Shown here: one piece after another, positions 56,248 through 64,000 of the stretch
Layout: every line of letters starts with the position of its first letter
Position numbering within the stretch: position 1 is the first letter of the stretch
Origin: Betaproteobacteria bacterium
Lineage (GTDB): Bacteria > Pseudomonadota > Gammaproteobacteria > Burkholderiales > SG8-39
Reading direction: 5' to 3'
DNA length: 64,000 nt
Assembly (NCBI GenBank): GCA_016713125.1
Contig: JADJPT010000001.1
Coordinates: forward strand, 124,001-188,000
The notes under the pieces: generated by a model
Told to the model about the DNA's origin: nothing
What the model saw: the letters and a program-made list of their open reading frames with translations, nothing else
Database searches by the model: none
Position numbers and translations under genes: made by a program

Positions 56248-56282
56248 AAAAAGCGTTCTCCCGGCTGCGCACTCACCGGGAG
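56248..56282 (-). terminator. Candidate polA terminator
   Basis: CTCCCGG and CCGGGAG form a 7-bp stem around an 11-base loop just past the polA stop. On the minus strand it is followed after five bases by TTTTT. The large loop and spaced U-run make it a weak call. Confidence 0.4.
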
Positions 56283-56298
56283 TTCGCGCCCCGCGTCC

Positions 56299-59095
56299 TC
56301 AGTGCGCCTTGTCCCAGTTGTCCCCGACGCCGATCTCGACGATCAGCGGCACGTCCAGGGAACCGACCTCCTGCATCAGGCGCGGCAGCTCTCCGCGCAC
56401 CGCGTCGAGTTCGCCGTCCGGCACTTCCAGCACCAGTTCGTCGTGCACCTGCATGACCAGCTTGGTGGCATACCCGCCGTTCACCAGCCAGTCGTGTACG
56501 CGCACCATGGCCAGCTTGATCAGGTCGGCCGCGGTGCCTTGCATGGGCGCGTTGATCGCCGCCCGCTCCGCCGCCTGGCGGCGCTGCGGGCCGCCGCTTC
56601 TGATCTCGGGCAGCCACAGGCGGCGGCCGAACACGGTTTCCACGTAGCCGCGTTCGCGCGCCAGCTCGCGCGTCTCCTGCATGTAGCGCGCGACGCCCGG
56701 ATAGCGCGAGAAATAGCTGTCGATGTAAGCCTGCGCGGTGGCGCGCTCTATGCCCAGGTTCTGCGCCAGACCGAAGGCCGACATGCCGTAGATCAGGCCG
56801 AAGTTGATTGCCTTGGCGGCGCGTCGCTCGTCCGCCGTCACCTCCGCCAGCTGGCGGCCGAACACCTCGGCCGCCGTGGCACGGTGCACGTCGTGGCCAT
56901 GCTCGAAAGCGTGGCGCAGGCCGACATCGTGCGAGAGGTGCGCCATGATGCGCAGCTCGATCTGCGAATAGTCCGCGCTCAGCATCTTCCAGCCCGGCGG
57001 CACCACGAAGGCCTCGCGTATGCGCCGGCCCTGAGGGGTGCGGATGGGGATGTTCTGCAGGTTGGGCTCGTTGGAGGACAGCCGTCCGGTCACCGCCACC
57101 GCCTGCGAATAGGTGGTGTGGACGCGGCCGGTGCGCGCGTTCACCATGCGCGGCAGCTTGTCCGTGTAAGTCGACTTCAGCTTGGCGATGCTGCGGTACT
57201 CGAGCAGCAGCTTGGGCAACGGATAGTCGGCGGCCAGTTCGGCCAGCACGTCCTCGTCGGTGGAGGGCTGCCCGCCCGGGGTCTTCTTCCTGACCGGCAG
57301 GCACTGCTGCACGAACAGGATCTCCTGGATCTGCTTGGGCGAGTTCAGGTTGAAGGGCTGGCCGGCGGCGGCATATGCCTTCTGCTCGAGGTCGAGCATT
57401 TCCCTGCCCAGTTCGTTGCTCTGCGCCTCGAGGCGGGCCAGATCCAGCAGCACGCCGTGCCGCTCCATGGCCAGCAGCACCGGCATGACCGGCATTTCGA
57501 TCTTTTCGTAGACCAGCTGCAGCTTCGCGTCCCCGGCAATCTTCGGGTGCAGTACCTCGTGGACCGCCAGGGTGCAATCGGCGTCCTCGGCCGAATACTC
57601 GGTGGCACGCTGCACGTCGACTTCGGCGAACGAGATGCGCGAAGCGCCCTTGCCGGTGACATCGTCGTAGGACAGCGTGCTCCAGCCCAGGTGGCGACGC
57701 GCGAGCGTTTCGAGATCGTGCCGCTCGTGGACTTCGTAGACGTAGGACTCGAGCAGCGTGTCGTGTGCGATGCCGGCCAGCCGTACACCGTGATTGGCGA
57801 GGATGTGCGCATCGAATTTGAGGTTCTGGCCGACTTTCAGGCGTTGCGCCGACTCCAGCCAGGGACGGAAGATCTCCAGTGCGCGCACCACGCCGACCTG
57901 CGCCGGCGCGCCGGCGTAGGCGTGCGCGACCGGCACGTACCAGGCGTGCACACCGAAGGCGAAGGACAGGCCGACCAGGTTGGCCGTCATCGGCTCCAGT
58001 CCGTCGGTCTCGGTGTCGAAGCCGACCAGCGCGGTGTGCGCCGAGGTGGCGAGTTCCGCGGCAAGCGCCCGCAGCTCGTCCTCGGTGATCGCCATGCGAT
58101 AGCTGCGCTTGTCGCGCGGCTCAAGGCGCCACGGCGCCGGGCTCTGCGCCCTGCGGCGCAAAGCGCCGCTCGGCAGCTGCGCGCGCCGACGTGCTGTCGC
58201 CGGCTTGCGCGCCGCCGTCCAGTTCCTTCAGCCAGCTGCGAAAGCCGTAGCGCGCATAGAGTTCGCGCAGACGCGCGGCGTCGCTGCCGTCCTGGTGCAG
58301 GTCGGCCAGGCTGACGGGCAGCACGCAGTCGCGCTTGACTGTCAGCAGCCAGCGCGCCTTGGGCAGCCAGTCCAGCGCCTTGCGCAGGTTCTCGCCGACC
58401 GCGCCGCCGATCTCGGCGGCGTGCGCAACGACCGCATCCAGCGAGCCGTACTGCGAAATCCACTTCAGCGCGGTTTTCGGTCCGACCTTGGCCACGCCCG
58501 GCACGTTGTCGACGGCGTCGCCGACCAGCGTCAGATAGTCGACGATCAACTCGGGCGGCACGCCGAACTTCTGCTTCACGCCCTCGATGTCGAGCACCTC
58601 GTTCGACATGGTGTTGACCAGGGTCACGCTGTCATTGACCAGCTGCGCCAGGTCCTTGTCGCCGGTCGAGATGACGCAGCGCATCCCCGCTGTGCGCGCC
58701 TGTTCGGCCAGCGTGGCGATCACGTCGTCGGCTTCCACGCCCTCGACGGCCAGCACCGGCCAGCCCATGGCCGCGACGATCTCGTGGATGGGCACGATCT
58801 GCGACACCAGATCCTCCGGCATCGGCGCGCGCTGCGCCTTGTATTCGGCATAGGCCTCGTCGCGGAAGGTCTTGCCCTTGGCGTCGAACACGCAGGCACG
58901 CGCCTGCGCCTTGTGGTCGGCCGACAGCCGCCGTAGCATGTTCACGACGCCGTAGATCGCCCCGGTGTGTTCGCCGGCCGGGTTGCGCAGCTCCGGCATG
59001 GCATGGAAGGCGCGGTACAGATAGGACGAGCCGTCGACGAGCAACAGCGTCGCGGGCCCGGCGGCGGGAGTTTCTTCTTTTGGGTGTGCGGACAC
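56299..59095 (-). CDS. polA: DNA polymerase I PolA (one frameshift)
   Basis: About 930 residues once repaired. It starts at a GTG (59095) with LLLVDGSSYLYRAFHAMPELR, the 5'-3' exonuclease domain (GVEADDVIATLAE, STGDKDLAQLV, VGDAVDNVPGV). The 3'-5' exonuclease keeps the DxE in VGFDTETDGLEP, so proofreading is likely. Polymerase motifs A (SADYSQIELRIMAHLS), B (RRAAKAINFGLIYGMS) and C (QVHDELVLEV) are intact. The frame break at about 58124-58130, between the 5' nuclease and Klenow parts, fits one extra C. Confidence 0.95.
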
Positions 59096-59096
59096 G

Positions 59097-59816
59097 ATGA
59101 GTGATGTAGACAAGCTTCCGAAGCAGATTGATCCCGGTACGGGCACCCACTCGCGCGAAGCCTGGCGGCTGTTCGGAATTATGGCAGAGTTCGTCGAAGC
59201 GACCGAAAGGCTGGGCAGGATCCGACCCGCCGTGTCGATGTTCGGCAGCGCGCGTGTCGCGCCGGATTCGCCCTACTGGAAGATGGCCGAGACCACGGCG
59301 CGCCTGTTGTCCGACGCCGGATTCTCGGTGGTCACCGGCGGCGGCCCGGGCGTGATGGGCGCGGCGAACAAGGGCGCCTATTTCGGGCGCTCGCCGGCGG
59401 TAGGCCTGAACATCGAACTGCCTCACGAGCAGGAGCCGAACGACTTCCAGGACATCAGCGTGGGTTTTCGGCATTTCTTCGCGCGCAAGGTGATGTTCGT
59501 GAAGTTCTCCTGCGCCCACGTGGTGCTGCCCGGCGGATTCGGCACCCTGGACGAGATGTTCGAGACGCTGGTCATGGTGCAGACCGGCAAGATCGCCCGC
59601 ATGCCCATCATCCTGATGCACTCCCCGTACTGGCGCGGCCTGCTGGACTGGATCCGCGAGCGGGTGGCCGCCGAGGCCATGGTCAGCCCGGCGGAACTCG
59701 ACCTGCTGCAGGTCATCGACGAACCGCAGGCGGTGGTGGACGCCATCTTCGCGCACTACGAGAAGCGCGGCTTCGAGCCCCTGCCGGCCGAGCGCGACGT
59801 GCTGGTGAACCTCTAG
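59097..59816 (+). CDS. LOG-family (TIGR00730-like) protein
   Basis: 239 residues. The Rossmann-like core has VSMFGSARVAPDSPYW, VVTGGGPGVMGAANKGAYFG and VVLPGGFGTLDEMFETLVMVQTG, the PGGxGTxxE motif of LOG phosphoribohydrolases. These cleave cytokinin or other nucleoside 5'-monophosphates. The ATG is one base from the divergent polA GTG, so both promoters must lie in coding sequence. Confidence 0.88.
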   Translation: MSDVDKLPKQIDPGTGTHSREAWRLFGIMAEFVEATERLGRIRPAVSMFGSARVAPDSPYWKMAETTARLLSDAGFSVVTGGGPGVMGAANKGAYFGRSPAVGLNIELPHEQEPNDFQDISVGFRHFFARKVMFVKFSCAHVVLPGGFGTLDEMFETLVMVQTGKIARMPIILMHSPYWRGLLDWIRERVAAEAMVSPAELDLLQVIDEPQAVVDAIFAHYEKRGFEPLPAERDVLVNL

Positions 59817-59834
59817 GCGCGCCGTCGCGCTGCA

Positions 59835-59862
59835 TTGGAGCCGCTCGGCGATCTGCTAGAAT
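59835..59862 (+). promoter_or_regulatory. Candidate extended -10 promoter for DUF2782-thrB
   Basis: TGCTAGAAT at 59854-59862 is an extended -10. TTGGAG lies at 59835-59840, 16 bases upstream of the hexamer. It sits just before the DUF2782 ATG at 59880. Confidence 0.5.
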
Positions 59863-59879
59863 TCCAACTCGACACGATC

Positions 59880-60209
59880 ATGCGCAAACTACTCATTTCC
59901 CTGTTGCTGGCCGCCGCGCTACCGGCGCTCGCCCAGACTCCTCCGCGGCTCGAGCCGCTGCCGGCGCCGCCGCCGCCCCCGCCCGGCATGACGGACGAGG
60001 ACGGCCCGCGCGTGAACATCCCCGTGCAGCGCGAGGACAAAGTCGAGGAAGTGCGCCAGAACGGCCGCGTGGTGATGATGAAGGTCACGCCGCCGAACGG
60101 CATCCCGTATTACCTGGTGGACACCACCGGCAACGGCAACTGGATGCGCCGCGAGGGGCTCGATCCGGGAATCAGCGTGCCGATGTGGACCATCAAGACC
60201 TTCGACTGA
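59880..60209 (+). CDS. DUF2782 exported protein
   Basis: 109 residues from ATG 59880 (MRKLLISLLLAAALPALAQ), a clear signal peptide followed by a Pro-rich stretch. EEVRQNGRVVMMKVTPPNGIPYYLVDTTGNGNW matches DUF2782. Function is unknown. It is frequently found before thrB in betaproteobacteria, and the gap here is 4 bases. Confidence 0.9.
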   Translation: MRKLLISLLLAAALPALAQTPPRLEPLPAPPPPPPGMTDEDGPRVNIPVQREDKVEEVRQNGRVVMMKVTPPNGIPYYLVDTTGNGNWMRREGLDPGISVPMWTIKTFD

Positions 60210-60213
60210 TCGC

Positions 60214-61182
60214 TTGTCGGTCTTCACCCCGGTTTCCCGCGAACAGCTCGCGGCCTGGCTGAGGAACTATTCGGTGGGCGCACCCGCCGAACTGCTGCCC
60301 ATCGCCGAGGGCATAGAGAACACCAACTACTTCGTCTCCACCGCGCAGGGCCGCTACGTCCTCACGCTGTTCGAGAAGCTGACGGCGCACGAACTGCCTT
60401 TCTACCTGAACCTGATGGCGCACCTGGCGCGCCATGGCATCCCCTGCCCCGCACCGGTGGCCAGCCTCGAGGATCGCTACCTCGGAGAGCTGAACGGCAA
60501 GCCCGCCGCCCTGGTCTCGCGCCTGCCGGGCAAGTCCATCGTCAGCCCCGGTGTCGGGGAATGCGCCCAGCTCGGCGCGCTGCTGGCCCGCATGCACCTG
60601 GCCGGGCGCTCCTTCGACGGCCACCTGGAGAACCCGCGCGGGCCCAAATGGTGGCGCGAGACGGCCCCGCAGGTGCGACCCTTCCTGGACGCTGAGCGCC
60701 AGGCCCTGCTCGATGCGGAACTCGCCTTTCAGTCCGCACACCGTTACGCCGATTTGCCGCGCGGACCGGTGCACGGCGACCTGTTCCGCGACAATGCCCT
60801 GTTCCACGAGGGCCGGCTGTCGGGCGTCATCGACTTCTATTTCGCCGGCGTGGACGCGCTGCTGTTCGACGTCGCGGTGTGCATCAACGACTGGTGCCTG
60901 GTCGATCACGCGGCCGATCGCAGCCTGGAGGCGCGGCGCAGCGCCGCCTTCCTGTCCGCTTATGCCGACGTGCGCCGGTTCACGCGCGAGGAGGTGCAGG
61001 CCTGGCCGGCCATGCTGCGCGCCGGCGCGCTGCGCTTCTGGCTTTCGCGCCTGTACGACTTCCACCTGCCGCGTCCGGGCGAGCTGGTGCATGCCCACGA
61101 TCCGGAGCATTTCCGCGACATCCTCGCGCTGCGCGCGCAGACCGGCGCCGACCTGCCCGGCCTGGACGGGAACGCGGCGTGA
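60214..61182 (+). CDS. thrB: Homoserine kinase ThrB (APH-like type)
   Basis: 322 residues from a TTG start. IAEGIENTNYFVSTAQGRYVLTLFE is the ATP-binding region. VHGDLFRDNALFHEGRLSGVIDFYFAG contains the catalytic loop and metal-binding DF. This aminoglycoside-phosphotransferase-like homoserine kinase differs from the GHMP type of E. coli. It acts in threonine synthesis. Confidence 0.94.
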   Translation: MSVFTPVSREQLAAWLRNYSVGAPAELLPIAEGIENTNYFVSTAQGRYVLTLFEKLTAHELPFYLNLMAHLARHGIPCPAPVASLEDRYLGELNGKPAALVSRLPGKSIVSPGVGECAQLGALLARMHLAGRSFDGHLENPRGPKWWRETAPQVRPFLDAERQALLDAELAFQSAHRYADLPRGPVHGDLFRDNALFHEGRLSGVIDFYFAGVDALLFDVAVCINDWCLVDHAADRSLEARRSAAFLSAYADVRRFTREEVQAWPAMLRAGALRFWLSRLYDFHLPRPGELVHAHDPEHFRDILALRAQTGADLPGLDGNAA

Positions 61183-61192
61183 GTACGTACCC

Positions 61193-61993
61193 ATGCAAGC
61201 GCAGCTGATCGAGCCCGGTCGCGGCTGGCGCTGGCTGGCGCGCGGCTGGCAGCTGTTCCGCGTCGCCCCGGTGATGTGGCTGGCACTGGTGTTCGCCTAC
61301 TACATGCTGATGACCGCCGTGAGCCTGTTGCCCGTGGTCGGCGTGGTGCTGGCGATGGTGCTGGTGCCCGGACTGTCGGTGGGTTTCATGGCCGCGGCGC
61401 GCGCCGCCGAGCGCGGCCAGCCGTTCGAGCTATCGCTGCTGTTCTCCGGCCTGCGCGCGGCGCGCGCGGCGCAGCTCACGCTGGGCGGCATCTATTTCAC
61501 CAGCATCGTGCTGCTGCTGGCGGCGACCGCGCTGGCCGACGGCGGGGCACTGGCGCGCTGGTTCCTGACCGGCGAGCGGCCGGCGGTGGAGATGCTGCAG
61601 TCTGAGGATTTCCTGTCGGCGCTGGGCCTCGCCTCGTTGCTGTATATGCCGGTGATGATGATGTTCTGGTTCGCGCCCGTGCTGGCGGCATGGAACGGCA
61701 TGTCGGCCGGCAAGGCCCTGTTCTTCTCGTTTTTCGCCTGCCTGCTGAACTGGCGCGCCTTCGTCGCGTATGGCGTGGCGGCCACGCTGGTGCTGTTCGT
61801 GGTGCCGTTCACGGCACTGCTCGGCCTGATGCTGGCTTCGGGCGGGGCATTGCGTCCTGCGGTGTTCAGCGTGTTGTTCCCCTTCGTGCTGGCCATGATG
61901 CCGACCCTGTTCGCGAGTTTCTATGCCAGCTATCGCGACATCTTCCCGGAACCGCCGCCGGCCGAATCGCCGCCCCCGTCCCGCAACGAGTAG
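61193..61993 (+). CDS. BPSS1780-type multi-pass membrane protein
   Basis: 266 residues from ATG 61193. It has several hydrophobic helices (MWLALVFAYYMLMTAVSLLP, FTSIVLLLAATALADGG, FVAYGVAATLVLFVVPF, FVLAMMPTLFASFYASYRDIF) and a Pro-rich tail. It resembles the BPSS1780 family, whose function is unknown. It begins 10 bases after thrB. Confidence 0.82.
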   Translation: MQAQLIEPGRGWRWLARGWQLFRVAPVMWLALVFAYYMLMTAVSLLPVVGVVLAMVLVPGLSVGFMAAARAAERGQPFELSLLFSGLRAARAAQLTLGGIYFTSIVLLLAATALADGGALARWFLTGERPAVEMLQSEDFLSALGLASLLYMPVMMMFWFAPVLAAWNGMSAGKALFFSFFACLLNWRAFVAYGVAATLVLFVVPFTALLGLMLASGGALRPAVFSVLFPFVLAMMPTLFASFYASYRDIFPEPPPAESPPPSRNE

Positions 61994-62009
61994 CCCTGCT
62001 GCAGCAGGG
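61994..62009. terminator. Perfect palindrome after the BPSS1780-type gene
   Basis: CCCTGCTGCAGCAGGG directly follows the stop codon. It can form a 7-bp hairpin with a minimal loop but has no T-run, so termination is uncertain. A TAGAAT -10-like hexamer for the next gene lies at 62043-62048. Confidence 0.35.
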
Positions 62010-62085
62010 GTTGTGCGCCGCATCATGAGCGGAGCGCTGCGGTAGAATCCGCTTCCCCTTCCCCTATCCAGCGGGCGGCGCGAGC

Positions 62086-64000
62086 ATGCAGCGGCTGCGC
62101 GAAATTCCGTACAACTACACTTCGTTCTCCGATCGCGAGATCGTGTTGCGCCTGCTCGGCGCCGAGGGCTGGGAGCTGATCTCCGAGCTGCGCGCCGAAC
62201 GCCGCACCGGCCGCTCGGCGCGCATGCTCTACGAAGTGCTGGGCGAGATCTGGGTGGTGCAGCGCAATCCCTACCTGGAAGATGACCTGCTCGAGCACCG
62301 CAAGCGGCGCGAGCAGGTGATATCCGGAATGCGCCGCCGGCTGGCGGAGATCGAGCAGCGCCGCGGCGACAGCGACAGCGAGAAAGTGCGCAGCCTGTTG
62401 GCCCGATCGCGCGCCGCGGTGGCGCGTTTCGACGCTGATTTCGAGGCCACCCGCGACCTGCGCAGGAAGACGCTGCGCGCGCTCGCGCGGGTGACGCGCA
62501 AGGACAACGTCGCCTTCGACGGATTCGCGCGCGTATCGCATGTTACCGACGCCACCGACTGGCGCGTCGAGTATCCCTTCGTGGTGGTTACCCCGGACAC
62601 CGAGGAGGAGGTGCAGCCCATCGTGCGCGAGCTGATCCGCCTCGGCCTGAGCATCATCCCGCGCGGCGGCGGCACCGGCTACACCGGAGGCGCGGTGCCG
62701 CTCACGCGCCGCTCTGCGGTGGTCAATACCGAGAAGCTGGAATCGCTCTCGGCGGTCGAGGACAGCGAGTTGCCGGGTCTGCCGCTGGGCAAGGTGGTGC
62801 CGACGCTGCGCTGCGGCGCCGGGGTGGTCACGCGCCGCGTGATGGACGCGGCCGAGAACGCCGGCCTGGTGTTCGCCGTCGACCCGACCTCGGCCGACGC
62901 CTCGTGCATAGGCGGCAACGTGGCCATGAACGCCGGCGGCAAGAAGGCCGTGCTGTGGGGCACGGCGATCGACAATCTCGCCTCCTGGCGCATGGTGACC
63001 CCGGACGCCGAATGGCTCGACGTCGAGCGTGTCGGCCACAATCTGGGCAAGATTCACGACGCGGACACGGCGGTGTTCCGGCTGCGCCGCTACGCGGCCG
63101 ACGGCAGGAAGCTGCTGTCGGAGACGAGCATCGAGATTCCCGGCGCCTCGTTCCGCAAGGCGGGTCTGGGCAAGGACGTCACCGACAAGTTTCTCTCCGG
63201 ACTGCCGGGCATACAGAAGGAAGGCACGGACGGCATCATCACCTCCGCGCGTTTCATCCTGCACCGCATGCCCTCGCACGTGCGCACGGTGTGCCTGGAG
63301 TTCTTCGGTTCGGCGCACCAGGCCGTGCCGGCCATCGTCGAGATCAAGGACCACCTCGATGCCCACGCCAGTGTGATGCTCGCCGGACTCGAGCACCTCG
63401 ACGAGCGCTACCTGCGCGCGGTCGGCTACGCGACCAAGGCGCGCCGCAACCAGCGGCCCAAGATGGTGCTGATCGGCGACATCGTCGGCGACAACGTGGA
63501 CGAGGTGGCCAGCGTCGCCTCTGCGGTGGTGCGCATGGCCAATGCGCGCGGCGGCGAGGGTTTCGTCGCGGTCTCGGCCGAGACGCGCAAGCGCTTCTGG
63601 CTGGACCGCGCGCGCACCGCCGCCATCGCCAAGCACACCAACGCCTTCAAGGTGAACGAGGACGTGGTGATCCCGCTGCCGCGCCTGGCCGAGTATTCCG
63701 ACGGCATCGAGCGCATCAACATCGAGCTTTCGATCACCAACAAGCTGGAGCTGCTGGACGCGCTGTCGGGCTACTTCTCCGCCGAACTGCCGCTGGTGCA
63801 GGGCGACGTGCATCTGGACGCGGCCGAGGTGCTGGGCGATCGTCCGCGCCGGGCCCGCGAGGCGATCGCCGGCGTGCGCGCGCGCTGGCAGTGGCTGCTG
63901 GACAACCTCGATGCGCCGGTCGAGGCGATCGATGCCGACTTCGCCGGCGGCGCGACGGCGCGCGATGCGATGGCGGTCGAGCATGCCAGCGTGTTCTCGG
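62086..64000 (+). CDS. Large FAD/FMN-binding oxidoreductase with DUF3683 N-terminus (partial, runs off the right edge)
   Basis: At least 638 residues are open to the window end with no stop. The N-terminus MQRLREIPYNYTSFSDREIVLRLLG resembles DUF3683. It is followed by a charged linker and an FAD_binding_4 (D-lactate dehydrogenase-like) domain with IIPRGGGTGYTGGAVPLTRR and FAVDPTSADASCIGGNVAMNAGGKKAVLWG. Relatives are roughly 1,200-1,300 residues with a C-terminal iron-sulfur part, so about half is seen. It is probably a membrane-associated lactate- or glycolate-type dehydrogenase. Confidence 0.88.
   Translation, partial: MQRLREIPYNYTSFSDREIVLRLLGAEGWELISELRAERRTGRSARMLYEVLGEIWVVQRNPYLEDDLLEHRKRREQVISGMRRRLAEIEQRRGDSDSEKVRSLLARSRAAVARFDADFEATRDLRRKTLRALARVTRKDNVAFDGFARVSHVTDATDWRVEYPFVVVTPDTEEEVQPIVRELIRLGLSIIPRGGGTGYTGGAVPLTRRSAVVNTEKLESLSAVEDSELPGLPLGKVVPTLRCGAGVVTRRVMDAAENAGLVFAVDPTSADASCIGGNVAMNAGGKKAVLWGTAIDNLASWRMVTPDAEWLDVERVGHNLGKIHDADTAVFRLRRYAADGRKLLSETSIEIPGASFRKAGLGKDVTDKFLSGLPGIQKEGTDGIITSARFILHRMPSHVRTVCLEFFGSAHQAVPAIVEIKDHLDAHASVMLAGLEHLDERYLRAVGYATKARRNQRPKMVLIGDIVGDNVDEVASVASAVVRMANARGGEGFVAVSAETRKRFWLDRARTAAIAKHTNAFKVNEDVVIPLPRLAEYSDGIERINIELSITNKLELLDALSGYFSAELPLVQGDVHLDAAEVLGDRPRRAREAIAGVRARWQWLLDNLDAPVEAIDADFAGGATARDAMAVEHASVFS

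Overview
The window is a high-GC (about two thirds G+C by eye) chromosomal segment of a betaproteobacterium, most like Burkholderiales or Rhodocyclales. The evidence is gene order and family content: torF-glnK-amtB, aroQ-accB-accC-prmA-DUF3426, rubredoxin followed by pilGHIJL, yqgE-ruvX-pyrR-pyrB-pyrC', dacA-aminotransferase-DUF493-lipB-lipA, DUF2782-thrB, and a Bug-type binding protein. No rRNA, tRNA, CRISPR array, phage or insertion sequence was seen. The content is mostly housekeeping, with one catabolic island at the left end.

Layout. 0-7.1 kb: aromatic-acid catabolism. A Bug binding protein, a Rieske oxygenase alpha subunit and its reductase face a converging TRAP transporter operon (dctP-dctQ-dctM) that ends in a fumarylpyruvate-hydrolase-like gene. 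A gentisate 1,2-dioxygenase-like cupin lies 8 kb away at 12.2-13.2 kb, so a salicylate/gentisate-type route is plausible. 7.2-10.2 kb: ammonium operon torF-glnK-amtB with a sigma-54 promoter, an NtrC-type enhancer and an intrinsic terminator all visible. 10.3-14.9 kb: ubiK, comM-like ATPase, the cupin, apaH, plsC-like. 14.9-21.3 kb: minus-strand run with a PfkB kinase, DUF3426, prmA, accC, accB, aroQ, a TlpA-like thioredoxin and an unrecognised protein. 21.3-29.8 kb: mpl, yqiA, an RNB nuclease, TonB-like, aroE, a damaged mtgA, mgtE, GNAT. 29.9-32.7 kb: thiD-thiE-hemL. 32.8-42.0 kb: rubredoxin and the Pil-Chp chemosensory system. 42.1-54.7 kb: adhC, phrB, then pyrimidine, cell-wall and lipoate genes and an FMN-dependent hydroxyacid oxidase. 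54.8-64 kb: TlpA-like, DUF4197, a 53-residue protein, polA, LOG, DUF2782, thrB, a BPSS1780-type membrane protein and a truncated large FAD oxidoreductase.

An important property of the sequence is that at least twelve otherwise well conserved genes, including the normally essential accB and accC, are split by small indels (16 junctions counted). I read most of these as sequence or assembly errors, not decay, and annotate the reconstructed gene extents. mtgA differs: an internal block is missing. The least explained non-coding signal is a pair of 66-base, gap-free alignable intergenic elements, one before adhC and one after the hydroxyacid oxidase gene, each ending in two tandem small hairpins.
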